A stretch of DNA of 64,000 nucleotides from Acidimicrobiales bacterium (lineage in GTDB: Bacteria > Actinomycetota > Acidimicrobiia > Acidimicrobiales > AC-14), in contig JAODBK010000067.1 of NCBI GenBank assembly GCA_025463925.1, positions 1 through 64,000 on the forward strand, in the 5' to 3' direction. Below the pieces are notes generated by a model. It saw only the letters and a program-made list of their open reading frames with translations. It was not told the DNA's origin and searched no databases. Shown one piece after another: positions 33,696 to 41,849 of this stretch. A program made the translations under genes and the position numbers. Within the stretch, counting starts at the first letter, position 1, and each line of letters opens with the position of its first letter.

Positions 33696-35071
33696 TCCTT
33701 GGGGAGGTTACCGAGCCGCTCCGTCGCCTCGATGACTGCCTGCTGGAGCCGGTTGACCTGGTGGACGATCGGGTCGACCTCCCACGCGGTGAGGCGCCGG
33801 ACGACGGACTTGAGGATGCTCGCCCCCGGACGGCCCGACACCGGCGCCGGGACCGACAGCGGTCCGAGGCGCCGCAGGGGCACGCTGGCTTCGCGGGCGT
33901 CGCGTGCCTGGCGGCCGTCGGCCGCTCCGGTGTCGCGCGCCGGCGGGACGCCGCCGCGTGACGCCGCGGCGCGAGCGCGCACCTCGGTCATCACCGCGTC
34001 GCGGTCGACGCGCGCAGGATCGAACGGCCAGTCGTCGTCGCGCTCCGCGGCCGCGGTGCCCAGCGCCTCGTCGGCGGCGACGCGCATCGCGTCGGCGAGA
34101 TCGGCGTCGGTGTCGACGACGGTCGCGCCGCCGTGGCCGGCGGCCTGCGCCTCGAGCCCGCCGACGCGCGTGACGATCACCGGGCGCTCGTAGAGCGCGG
34201 CCCGCTCGAGCACACCGGACGACCAGATGTGGCGGTACGGCAGGACGAGCAGGTCGGCGGCGACGATCCAGCGGTCGAAGGCCTCGTCGCTGATGTAGCC
34301 GGTGTGGAGGCGGACGCCGGGCGTGCTGTCGGCCAGCCGCTCGAGATCCGAGAGGTGGGCGAGGAACCCGGGCTCCTCGAGGCGGACCGAACCCACGACG
34401 TCGAGGCGGCAGCCGCGGTGGCCGAGCCCGTTGGCCGCGAAGGCGCGGATGGCGCGGTCGAACCCCTTGTGCGGCTGGATGAAGCCGATCGACAGGAACG
34501 TCAGCTCGTCGGGCCCGATGCCGAACGACGCCCGCGCCGTCTCGCGGTCGGCGGTGGTGTGCGGCATGAAGTCGGCGCCGTGGTCCGCCAGTGCGACGCG
34601 CGCCAACGGGACGCCGAACGCCTCGTGGAACGAGGCCCGCTCGGCCTCGGTGTGCACGACGACTCGCGGCACCGCGCGCCACATCATCCGCAGCGCGACC
34701 GCGGCCGGCGACGACCCCCGGCCGAGGGAGTAGTCCATCTCGTGGACCCGCACCTCGAGGTCGCGCGCGGCGCGGAAGGCGACCGTGAGCGCCGAGGCGA
34801 TCGCGGCTCGTTCGCCGCCCGAGCACGGGACCGGGAAGAAGACGTCGGGATGGAACTGGATCACGACGCGGTCGTAGTGGCGCGCCCGCCGGGCCAGCGC
34901 CAGCGCGCCGCGCGGGCCGGCCAGGTCGAGGTGGTGGTGCGCGGCGGACGGCCCGGGCGACAGCACCTCGACGTCGTGGCCGGCGGCCCGGAGCCCGGCC
35001 ACCGCCTGCACCGCGTACGCCGCGATCCCGTCGCGCGCCGGCGGGTACGGCGACACCATGAGGACCTTCAC
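33692..35071 (-). CDS. GT4 glycosyltransferase with C-terminal helical tail
   Basis: The 459-residue protein is a GT-B fold, group 1 enzyme: N-terminal VKVLMVSPYPPARDGIAAYA, FLSIGFIQPHKGFDRAI, and the donor-side LLVLPYRHIWSSGVLERAALYERPVIVTRVGG. After about residue 385 it has a disordered Arg/Ala segment and a helical tail, VVRRLTAWEVDPIVHQVNRLQQ, similar in style to the N-terminal segment of the methyltransferase at 40298 (RRAIAWYVDETAQD). The tail may be a membrane or partner contact. The GTG overlaps the preceding GT gene (GTGA) and the 3' end overlaps UbiA. Confidence 0.86.
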   Translation of the reverse strand: MKVLMVSPYPPARDGIAAYAVQAVAGLRAAGHDVEVLSPGPSAAHHHLDLAGPRGALALARRARHYDRVVIQFHPDVFFPVPCSGGERAAIASALTVAFRAARDLEVRVHEMDYSLGRGSSPAAVALRMMWRAVPRVVVHTEAERASFHEAFGVPLARVALADHGADFMPHTTADRETARASFGIGPDELTFLSIGFIQPHKGFDRAIRAFAANGLGHRGCRLDVVGSVRLEEPGFLAHLSDLERLADSTPGVRLHTGYISDEAFDRWIVAADLLVLPYRHIWSSGVLERAALYERPVIVTRVGGLEAQAAGHGGATVVDTDADLADAMRVAADEALGTAAAERDDDWPFDPARVDRDAVMTEVRARAAASRGGVPPARDTGAADGRQARDAREASVPLRRLGPLSVPAPVSGRPGASILKSVVRRLTAWEVDPIVHQVNRLQQAVIEATERLGNLPKE

Positions 35072-36276
35072 CCGGCCCCCGATGGGTTCTCGGTCCACTC
35101 GGCCAGCGTGGACTCGATGCGGTCGAGGACGGCGTCGGGCCGGTAGTTGGTGAGCACGTACTCGCGGCCCTTGGCGGCCAGCGCGGCCGCCGCCTCCGGC
35201 GCGTCGGCGAGGAACAGGAGGCACTGCTCGAGCTCGAGGTCGTCGTCGTAGGTGAGCCCGGCGCCGGACCGTTCGCAGTGCCAACGGACGACCTCGCTGG
35301 CGCCGTTGGCGATCACCAGCGTGCCGGCGAGCCAGGCCTCCATGACGGTGCGGCTGAAGCTCTCGAGCGCCGAGGGCTGGACGTACCCGTCGGCGGCCGC
35401 GAAGGCGTCGTCGCGCTCGCCGGCCGGCAGGAAGCCCAGGTCGATCACGCGGTCGACCATGTCGGCGGGTGGATGGACGTCACCGACGCCCATCGTCACC
35501 AGTGAGAACGGCAGGCCGTGGCGGCGCACGGCGCGGGCGAACGCGTCGAGCATCCGCTCCCAGCCCTTGGCGCCCTCGCGCCGCCCGGCGTAGAGGAGGA
35601 ACCGGCCGTCGATGCCATATCGCTTCCGGAAGCCCTCGACGTCGTACGCGTCCGGCGTCTCGATGCCGGACCCCACCACCTCCTGGTTGCCCGGCAGCTC
35701 GAACAGCCGCTGCGCCAGCGCGTGCTCCGGCTCGGACAGGAACCAGAGGCCGCGCGCGCCCGAGAACAGCGGATGGAAGATCTCGAGTTGCGCGTAGGGC
35801 TCGTCGTGCAGGCAGGGCATCAAGATCGTGCGCGCCGGGTCGACCTGCGCGCCGGCGAAGGTCGTCCAGAAGAGGTACGGCGCGAAGACGATCGCCCGGT
35901 ACGACGCGCTGCGGTCGAGCAGCCAGTGGAACAGCTCGGGGACGCGCAGGTCGTCGTTCATCCACCGCTGCTGGTCGCTGAGGGTCAGCGGCCAGCCGCT
36001 GGCGATGGCCTGCTCGTACCGGGCCCGCTCGGCCCGCGGCGTGTCGAGGACGGTGGGGAAGCGGCGGAGCACGACGCCGTCGGGGGTGACCGACTCGCCG
36101 GGCGGGTACTCGTTGGCCCAGGTGAAGTGGTCGCGGGCACACGTGGTGAGGATCTCGACCGACCAGCCCCGCGCCGCCAGCCCGTGGGCGACCTCGCGGA
36201 TCACCGCCTCGGCGCCACCGATGACCTCGTCGCCGTAGCGCGGCGGGACGAACGCGATGGTGCCGGTCCGGTCCAT
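35068..36276 (-). CDS. GT4 glycosyltransferase
   Basis: The 402-residue group 1 glycosyltransferase starts GTIAFVPPRYGDEVIGGAEAVIREVAHGLAARG cut by its typical GGAE loop. The donor domain holds FLLYAGRREGAKGWERML and YVQPSALESFSRTVMEAWLAGTLVIANGAS, with the paired glutamate position seen as ESFSRTVMEA. The sugar and acceptor are unknown. The gene lies between the Wzt ATPase (one-base TGATG overlap) and another GT4, so it probably extends the polymer exported by Wzm/Wzt. Confidence 0.86.
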   Translation of the reverse strand: MDRTGTIAFVPPRYGDEVIGGAEAVIREVAHGLAARGWSVEILTTCARDHFTWANEYPPGESVTPDGVVLRRFPTVLDTPRAERARYEQAIASGWPLTLSDQQRWMNDDLRVPELFHWLLDRSASYRAIVFAPYLFWTTFAGAQVDPARTILMPCLHDEPYAQLEIFHPLFSGARGLWFLSEPEHALAQRLFELPGNQEVVGSGIETPDAYDVEGFRKRYGIDGRFLLYAGRREGAKGWERMLDAFARAVRRHGLPFSLVTMGVGDVHPPADMVDRVIDLGFLPAGERDDAFAAADGYVQPSALESFSRTVMEAWLAGTLVIANGASEVVRWHCERSGAGLTYDDDLELEQCLLFLADAPEAAAALAAKGREYVLTNYRPDAVLDRIESTLAEWTENPSGAG

Positions 36277-37457
36277 CAGGCGTCGGCGACCTCGATCGTG
36301 GTCTCGAAATGGATGACGCCGGGCTCGGCGGTGGGGCTGAAGACCTTGAACGACAGCTGCCGCTCGAGCCAGTGGTACTGCACGGTCTCGTCGCGGTTGT
36401 GCACCGCGACGGTGACGAAGTACTGGCCCTCCACCATCGGCACCTGGCCGAAGTCGAAGCGCACCCGCTTGCGGTGGTCGACCCGCCCGAGGTCGACGTT
36501 GCGCAGCATGGTGTTGGTGCCGTACATCAGCGTGTCGAGGTGGTTGTAGATGGCCACGCCGACGACCGGGTCGTCGATCGGCTCGTGCGGGTCGAGCACC
36601 ACGTCGAACCCGAGGCGGTCACCGGGCTCGAACCGCTCCTTGGGCTGGCCGTCGCCGTCGGTGAACCGCATCTCCACGATCTCGATCTGGCGGGTGCCCC
36701 GGATGTCGCCCTCCTCGTCGGCGTCGACCTCGGGCGCGTAGCGCTCGCGAAAGGCGCGCAGCGCCTCGGTGGGCTTGCCGTCGACCAGCACCTCGCCCTT
36801 CTCCAGCATGATCACGCGGTCGCACAGCTGGCGGACGGTGTCGAGGCCGTGGGTGACGAAGATGATCGTCCGGCCCTCGCGCTGGAAGCCCTTGATCTTC
36901 TCCATGCACTTGCGCTGGAACGGCTCGTCGCCCACGGCCAGCACCTCGTCGACCAAGAGGATCTCGGGCTCGACGTGGACCGCGACCGCGAACGCCAGCC
37001 GCACGTACATGCCCGAGCTGTAGTACTTGACCTGGTTGTCGATGAACTGCTCGATCCCGGAGAAGTCGACGATGGCGTCGAAGTAGGCCTCGGTCTGCTT
37101 GCGCGTCAGGCCGAGGATCGACGCGTTCATGAAGACGTTCTCGCGACCGGTGAGGTCGGAGTGGAAGCCGGCGCCCAGCTCGAGCAGCGCCGCGATCCGA
37201 CCGCGCCGCTCGACGTAGCCGTGGGTCGGCGTGAGGATCCCACCGATGAGCTTGAGCAGCGTGCTCTTGCCCGAGCCGTTGGCGCCGATGAGGCCGAGGG
37301 TGTGCGACTGCTCCAGCTCGAAGCCGACGTGCTTCAACGCCCAGAACGGCTCGATCGTCTCGGTGCGCCGGAGGTTGATGATGCGTTCCTTCAGCGACTT
37401 GTCGTGGTGCAGCTTGAACTCCTTGGACACGTCGCTGACGCGGATGACGACGGCCAA
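36276..37457 (-). CDS. wzt: ABC transporter ATPase for polysaccharide export, with C-terminal Wzt domain
   Basis: The 393-residue protein has Walker A GANGSGKST (58-66), signature YSSGMYVRLAF and Walker B ILLVDEVLAVGD, with the FWALKHVGFELEQ start typical of TagH/Wzt. After about residue 245 comes a beta-rich Wzt-type domain (IVEMRFTDGDGQPKERFEPGD onward), which in related systems binds the chain terminus before export. The start is a TTG at 37457, 4 bases after the permease stop. With Wzm it would flip an undecaprenyl- or decaprenyl-linked glycan across the membrane. Confidence 0.92.
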   Translation of the reverse strand: MAVVIRVSDVSKEFKLHHDKSLKERIINLRRTETIEPFWALKHVGFELEQSHTLGLIGANGSGKSTLLKLIGGILTPTHGYVERRGRIAALLELGAGFHSDLTGRENVFMNASILGLTRKQTEAYFDAIVDFSGIEQFIDNQVKYYSSGMYVRLAFAVAVHVEPEILLVDEVLAVGDEPFQRKCMEKIKGFQREGRTIIFVTHGLDTVRQLCDRVIMLEKGEVLVDGKPTEALRAFRERYAPEVDADEEGDIRGTRQIEIVEMRFTDGDGQPKERFEPGDRLGFDVVLDPHEPIDDPVVGVAIYNHLDTLMYGTNTMLRNVDLGRVDHRKRVRFDFGQVPMVEGQYFVTVAVHNRDETVQYHWLERQLSFKVFSPTAEPGVIHFETTIEVADA

Positions 37458-37461
37458 GGGT

Positions 37462-38397
37462 TCAGAGCTCTTGTGCGAAGTTGCCTTGGGCCCTCGCGAA
37501 GAACCGTTGCGCGAGCCAGAGCATCACGACTGACACCACGAAGACACCGCCGAGGCGGGCGAGGTACGACCCGTAGGTGCCGGTGTACAAGGTCGTCTGA
37601 CCTTTGACGTAGAGGTGCTTGTACACGGCGCGTTGGAAGTTGACGATGACGTCGACCATCGGGTTCAAGAAGTAGATCGTGGTGATCTTGATGCCGGCGA
37701 ACGTCTCCTTGTGCTTCAGCACGAACTGGATCGGATAGACGATCGGGTTCATCCAGAACCAGAACAACAGGAAGACCTCGAGCAGGTGCTGCACGTCGCG
37801 CAGGTACACGTTGGCCGCCGCCAGGAAGAGGCTCCACGCGGTCATGAACACCACCAGCGTGATCAGCGCCGGCACCAGCAGCAGGAGGTTGGGGCCGAAG
37901 AAGTCGTACCGGAAGGCCAGCAGGCTCGCCAGGAGCACGAGCAGCTGCAGGGCGAAGTTGAACAGGCCGGCGCCGACCGCGGCGAGCGGCAGGATCTCCC
38001 GTGGGAAGTACACCTTGCTGATGAGGCCGGCGTTGCCGACGATCGACAGCGTGGCCGCCGAGAGCGTCGAGCCGAAGAGGTCCCAGGCCAGGAGGCCGGA
38101 GAACAGGTAGAAGGCGAAGTGGGGGATGCCGGCCTTGAGGATCTTGTCGAACACGATGTAGTAGATCGCCAGCAGGAACATCGGCCGGGCCAGGGACCAC
38201 GCGAACCCCAGCACCGAGTTCTTGTACCGGACCTTCAGCTCCTTGCGGACCAGGTTGAGGAGGAGCTCGCGGAAGGCCCAGACGTCCCTGACCGCGGGGA
38301 CGAAACCTCGCCAAAAGGTCTGGGGTGCGTTGACTCGGACGAGGGCGTCGTCTGAGGCGATCGACGTCAGGAGTGCTCCACGGGTCGGCGGGCGCAA
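37462..38397 (-). CDS. wzm: ABC-2 type polysaccharide export permease
   Basis: The 311-residue protein has six predicted spans with the ABC-2 pattern: LVRKELKVRYKNSVLGFAWSL, then FSGLLAWDLFGSTL, ISKVYFPREILPL and a C-terminal FLNPMVDVIVNFQRAVY. It forms the channel for Wzt and is the first gene of the reverse operon that ends with the DPA genes. No ATG exists at the expected N-terminus; the TTG at 38397 is the best start and lies 12 bases after a -10 box. Homologues I recall begin near the LVRVNAPQTFWRG segment. Confidence 0.88.
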   Translation of the reverse strand: MRPPTRGALLTSIASDDALVRVNAPQTFWRGFVPAVRDVWAFRELLLNLVRKELKVRYKNSVLGFAWSLARPMFLLAIYYIVFDKILKAGIPHFAFYLFSGLLAWDLFGSTLSAATLSIVGNAGLISKVYFPREILPLAAVGAGLFNFALQLLVLLASLLAFRYDFFGPNLLLLVPALITLVVFMTAWSLFLAAANVYLRDVQHLLEVFLLFWFWMNPIVYPIQFVLKHKETFAGIKITTIYFLNPMVDVIVNFQRAVYKHLYVKGQTTLYTGTYGSYLARLGGVFVVSVVMLWLAQRFFARAQGNFAQEL

Positions 38398-38408
38398 AAG
38401 GGCGTGCT

Positions 38409-38415
38409 TACACTA
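38409..38415. promoter_or_regulatory. Overlapping divergent -10 boxes for the wzm operon and the GT4 gene
   Basis: On the plus strand TACACT (38409-38414) and on the minus strand TAGTGT (38415-38410) both fit TANNNT and share five bases. The forward leader would be about 22 bases with GGAG at 38431-38434; the reverse leader would be about 5 bases before the TTG at 38397. Two polymerases could not occupy both at once. Confidence 0.5.
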
Positions 38416-38442
38416 CGCGCTCACCTCCACGGAGTTCACACC

Positions 38443-39459
38443 ATGCGAATCGCCGTCTGCGGCGCCCAGATGCCGTTCGCCCGGGGCGGGGCCGAACTGC
38501 TGATGGACAATCTGGTCGCAGCCTGCCGGGCTGCCGGGCACGACACCGAGCTCGTTCGACTGCCGGTGGCGTGGGAACGGCCGCGCCTGTTCGACTCGGC
38601 CCTGGCGTGGCGGCTGATCCCCACCGACTCCTTCGACGTCGTCATCGCGACCAACTTCCCGAGCTATTTCGTGCGCCACCCCAACAAGGTGGTGTGGCTG
38701 CTGCACCAGCACCGTGGGGCGTACGACGCCGCCGACGCCGCCTGGTCCGACTTCGGACTGGATGGCGACTCGCTCGAGACCCAGCGCCTGCTGTCGGAGT
38801 GGGACACCCGGGCGCTCGAGGAGGCCCGCCGCGTCTTCACCATCTCCGAGGTGGTCTGCGACCGGCTCCTGCGCTACAACGGCCTGACGTCGACTGCCTT
38901 GTACCACCCGCCGCCGCTGGCCGACCGCCTCCACGCCGGTGACTTCGGCGACTACGTCTTCAGCGCGATGCGCCTCGAAGGCAACAAGCGGCCCGGGCCG
39001 CTGGTCGAGGGGCTGGCCCATTCGTCGTCCGGCGTGCGGCTCGCGATCGCCGGCACCGGATCGCTCGAAGCCGAGCTGACCTCGGCGGCGCGGGCGGTGG
39101 CCGGCCGGCTCGACCTGCTCGGCTTCGTCGACGACGACGCGCTGGTCGAGCGGTTCGCGGGCGCGCTCGCCGTCGCCTACGCGCCCCACGACGAGGACTA
39201 CGGCTACGTCACGTTGCAGGCGTTCGGCGCCGGCAAGCCGGTGATCACCGCCAAGGACTCGGGCGGGGTGCTCGAGTGGGTGGACGACGGTGTGAACGGC
39301 ATCGTCACCGACGGCTCGCCGGCCGCGCTGGGCGAGGCCTATGACCGCCTGGCGGCCGACAAGCAGTTGGCCCGCCGCATGGGCGAAGCCGGGCGCGAAC
39401 GCGTCGCCGGGCTGCGCTGGTCGGGCGTCGTCGAACGCCTGCTCGAGGCGGCGTCGTGA
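38443..39459 (+). CDS. GT4 glycosyltransferase
   Basis: The 338-residue group 1 enzyme opens MRIAVCGAQMPFARGGAELLMDNLV and contains LAIAGTGSLEAEL, LGFVDDDALVERFAGALAVAYAPHDEDYGYVTLQAFGAGKPVITAKDSGG; the acidic EDYGYVTLQAF replaces the usual E-x7-E. It is the first gene of a forward three-gene unit with a degenerate transferase and a methyltransferase, joined by GTGA and ATGA overlaps. It is divergent from wzm, with an overlapping promoter, so the two transcripts may be co-regulated. Substrates unknown. Confidence 0.86.
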   Translation: MRIAVCGAQMPFARGGAELLMDNLVAACRAAGHDTELVRLPVAWERPRLFDSALAWRLIPTDSFDVVIATNFPSYFVRHPNKVVWLLHQHRGAYDAADAAWSDFGLDGDSLETQRLLSEWDTRALEEARRVFTISEVVCDRLLRYNGLTSTALYHPPPLADRLHAGDFGDYVFSAMRLEGNKRPGPLVEGLAHSSSGVRLAIAGTGSLEAELTSAARAVAGRLDLLGFVDDDALVERFAGALAVAYAPHDEDYGYVTLQAFGAGKPVITAKDSGGVLEWVDDGVNGIVTDGSPAALGEAYDRLAADKQLARRMGEAGRERVAGLRWSGVVERLLEAAS

Positions 39460-40301
39460 CGCCGCCGTTCCTCGGCCTCCTCGTGTCGCCCGGCTACCCG
39501 GACGGCGTGCCGAGGCTCCTCGAGCGCATGGTGCGCTGGTGCCGGCCGGTGTGGGCCGACCCCGAGCGCGACGATCCCGCGGCGTGGCTGGCGACCGCGC
39601 CGACGGCCGCCGGGCTGTCGGCGGCGCTCGCGTCGGGCGCGCCGGTGGCGGTGTGGGTCGCGTCGGCGTCTGACCTCGCGCTCGCCGCCGGCGAGGTGCT
39701 GACCGTCGGCGACGACGTCGCGCTGGACGTCGACGTGCTGGCGCCACCGTCGGGGATCGACGCGTCCGCGGTGCCGCCGATGCCGCCGTTCGTGCGGGCC
39801 CGCTGGCGCGCCCGGCACGGGTTGCCGGAACGGTTCATCGTACGGGCCGGCACCGTCGGCGACGGCCACCGGCAGAGCGCGTACGCGCTGGCGTCGGTGG
39901 TCATCGTCGAGGCCGATCCGGCGGCGTTGGTCGAGGCGATGGCATGGGGCGCGCCGTGCGTCACCGACTCGGCGACCGCCGCCGCGGTCGGCGCCGACAT
40001 CGGCGTCGACGTGCTCGTCGGCGATGCCGGTGACCTCGGCGACCTGGCCGCGGTCCTCGCCGACGACCAGCGACGGGCAGCGGCGTTCGGCCGGTCGGCG
40101 CGGCGGCTGGTCGAGCGCACCTTCGACCGCACCGGCGCCGCCCGGCGCCTGGCCGGCCGGCTCGGCCTGGTGGAGTGGGGCGAGGACGACTGGCGCGGCC
40201 GGCTCACCGACGACCTGGCCCACCTGTGCACGCCGCCGGTCGCGCGGATCCGTGACCGCTTCGACTCGGCGGTCGCCGGCGTCGTCGGAGAGACCGCATG
40301 A
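39456..40301 (+). CDS. Degenerate glycosyltransferase-like protein
   Basis: The 281-residue protein looks like the C-terminal half of a GT-B glycosyltransferase: VVIVEADPAALVEAMAWGAPCVTDSATAAAVGADIGVDVLVG occupies the donor-site position, and the end has LADDQRRAAAFGRSARRLVERTFD. The N-terminal acceptor domain is reduced and the usual K/R and E-x7-E catalytic pattern is incomplete, so it may be inactive or a partner of the adjacent GT4. The GTG start overlaps the previous TGA, and the end overlaps the methyltransferase ATG. Base composition is like its neighbours. Confidence 0.65.
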   Translation: MTPPFLGLLVSPGYPDGVPRLLERMVRWCRPVWADPERDDPAAWLATAPTAAGLSAALASGAPVAVWVASASDLALAAGEVLTVGDDVALDVDVLAPPSGIDASAVPPMPPFVRARWRARHGLPERFIVRAGTVGDGHRQSAYALASVVIVEADPAALVEAMAWGAPCVTDSATAAAVGADIGVDVLVGDAGDLGDLAAVLADDQRRAAAFGRSARRLVERTFDRTGAARRLAGRLGLVEWGEDDWRGRLTDDLAHLCTPPVARIRDRFDSAVAGVVGETA

Positions 40302-41533
40302 CGGTGCCGCATCCGGCGTTGGGCGACGACGAGGTCGCGGCGTTGCGCGACGAGGTCGGGGCCGGGTCGGCGGCGACACCGGCGGCCGCGGCCGCGAGCG
40401 ACGCCGCCGCGGGCGCCGCCCCGTCGGCCCGGGCGAGGGCGGCGACCAAGGCCGGCATCCGCAGGGCGATCGCGTGGTACGTCGACGAGACCGCGCAGGA
40501 CACCGCCGACCGCGTCGGGGATCGCATCCGGTCGGAGGTGCTGCCGCGCGTGGCGCGCGTCGAGCAGCGGCTGGACGCACCCGAGCAGGCCGATCCCGCG
40601 GCGCTGGCGGTCAACGTCGAGCTGCTGAAGGGTGAGCTGCGGGCGCTGCAGGCGACGCTCGACGCGCTCGGCATGGCGATCGCGCCGGCGTCGGGGCTCC
40701 CGGCGGCCGCCGCCCGGCTCGCCGAGGTCCGCGAGCGCATCACCGCGCTCGAGCGCAAGGCCCGGAGCGCGTCGGCGACCGCGCCTGCACCCGTGGCGGC
40801 GCCGTTGTCCAGCGCGTCCACCGCCGCACCCGCGCCTTCGGCGGCGTTCGACTACCTCGGCTTCGAGCGCCGCTTCCGCGGCGACTCCGACGCCGTCGCG
40901 GCGACCCAGCGCGAGCGGTACCTCGGCCTGCTGCGCGACCACGCGCCGGTGCTCGACATCGGGTGCGGCCGGGGCGAGCTGCTGGCCGCGCTGGGCGCCG
41001 AAGGCGTCGAAGCGCTCGGCGTCGACCTCGACGCCGACATGGCCGCCGAGGCCCAGGCCATCGGGCTGGACGTGCGCCACGGCGACGCCATCGAGTTCCT
41101 CCGCGCGCGCGAGCCCGGCTCGCTCGGCGCCATCGTGTCGTTCCACGTGATCGAGCACCTCGAGCTGCCGGTGCTGCTCGAGCTCATCGACCTGGCGACC
41201 ACGCGCCTGCGGCCCGGTGGGTTCTTCGTCGCCGAGACGCCCAACCCGGCGTCCCTCGTCGTGCTCGGCAACTCCTACGTCCTCGACCCCACGCACGTGC
41301 GCCCCCTGCACCCGTCGCTGATGGTGTTCCTGTGCGAGAGCGCCGGGTTCCGCGACGTGCGGCTCGAGATGCACGCGCCGGCCGAGGGCTACCACCTCCC
41401 GCTGGTCGACGATCCCGACGCGCCGGCGTGGGCGTCGACGGTCAACGAGGCGTTCGCCAAGCTCAACGACGTGCTGTTCGGCCCGCAGGAGTACGCGGTG
41501 ATCGCGACGCTCCCGCCGACTCGCGGCGCGTAA
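40298..41533 (+). CDS. SAM-dependent class I methyltransferase with helical N-terminus
   Basis: The 411-residue protein has an N-terminal region rich in Ala and charged residues, with RRAIAWYVDETAQDTADRV and two coiled-coil-like stretches (about 90-165). A class I methyltransferase domain follows from about residue 190 (VLDIGCGRGELLAALGAEG, GVDLDADMAAEAQ, the FHVIEHLELP post-motif and GGFFVAETPNP). The long helical front end is typical of polysaccharide-chain methyltransferases that measure or cap chains; capping of an exported glycan is an inference supported by the Wzt C-terminal domain nearby. The start overlaps the previous stop (ATGA). Confidence 0.85.
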   Translation: MTVPHPALGDDEVAALRDEVGAGSAATPAAAAASDAAAGAAPSARARAATKAGIRRAIAWYVDETAQDTADRVGDRIRSEVLPRVARVEQRLDAPEQADPAALAVNVELLKGELRALQATLDALGMAIAPASGLPAAAARLAEVRERITALERKARSASATAPAPVAAPLSSASTAAPAPSAAFDYLGFERRFRGDSDAVAATQRERYLGLLRDHAPVLDIGCGRGELLAALGAEGVEALGVDLDADMAAEAQAIGLDVRHGDAIEFLRAREPGSLGAIVSFHVIEHLELPVLLELIDLATTRLRPGGFFVAETPNPASLVVLGNSYVLDPTHVRPLHPSLMVFLCESAGFRDVRLEMHAPAEGYHLPLVDDPDAPAWASTVNEAFAKLNDVLFGPQEYAVIATLPPTRGA

Positions 41534-41564
41534 CCGGGGAACTGGTACCGATTTCGCGCCGCGG

Positions 41565-41849
41565 TCAGCCGCCGGAGACCGCCGGCAAGACCGCCACGTC
41601 GGCGCCCTCGGGCACGACGGTTCGCAGATCGTCGAGGTCGCGAGCGTTGTCGGCGCCGACGAAGACGTTGACGTGACGCCGCATGGCGCCGGCCTCGTCG
41701 CGCAGCCGGCGGCCGACGGCGGGGTGCGCGGCCGCGAGGGCGTCGATGACCGCGCCGACGGTGACGGGCGGCGGCAGGTCGAGGTCGACGGCCGGCGCGC
41801 CGCCGGCGTGCGGCCGCAGCGCCGATGCCAGCCGGACGACGACCTTCAG
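41565..41849 (-). CDS. MoaD/ThiS-like ubiquitin-fold protein, apparent CTG start
   Basis: The 94-residue protein has the MoaD pattern: a first strand KVVVRLASALRPHAGG, VTVGAVIDALAAAHPAVGRRL, HVNVFVGADNARDLDDL and the terminal LPAVSGG ending in the Gly-Gly used for sulfur transfer. The canonical N-terminus coincides with a CTG at 41849 that overlaps the TGA of the upstream gene (CTGA). A GTG at 41873 would add 8 residues and is the alternative. I recall such proteins beside BNR-repeat genes in other actinobacteria. The substrate pathway is unknown. Confidence 0.8.
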   Translation of the reverse strand: MKVVVRLASALRPHAGGAPAVDLDLPPPVTVGAVIDALAAAHPAVGRRLRDEAGAMRRHVNVFVGADNARDLDDLRTVVPEGADVAVLPAVSGG

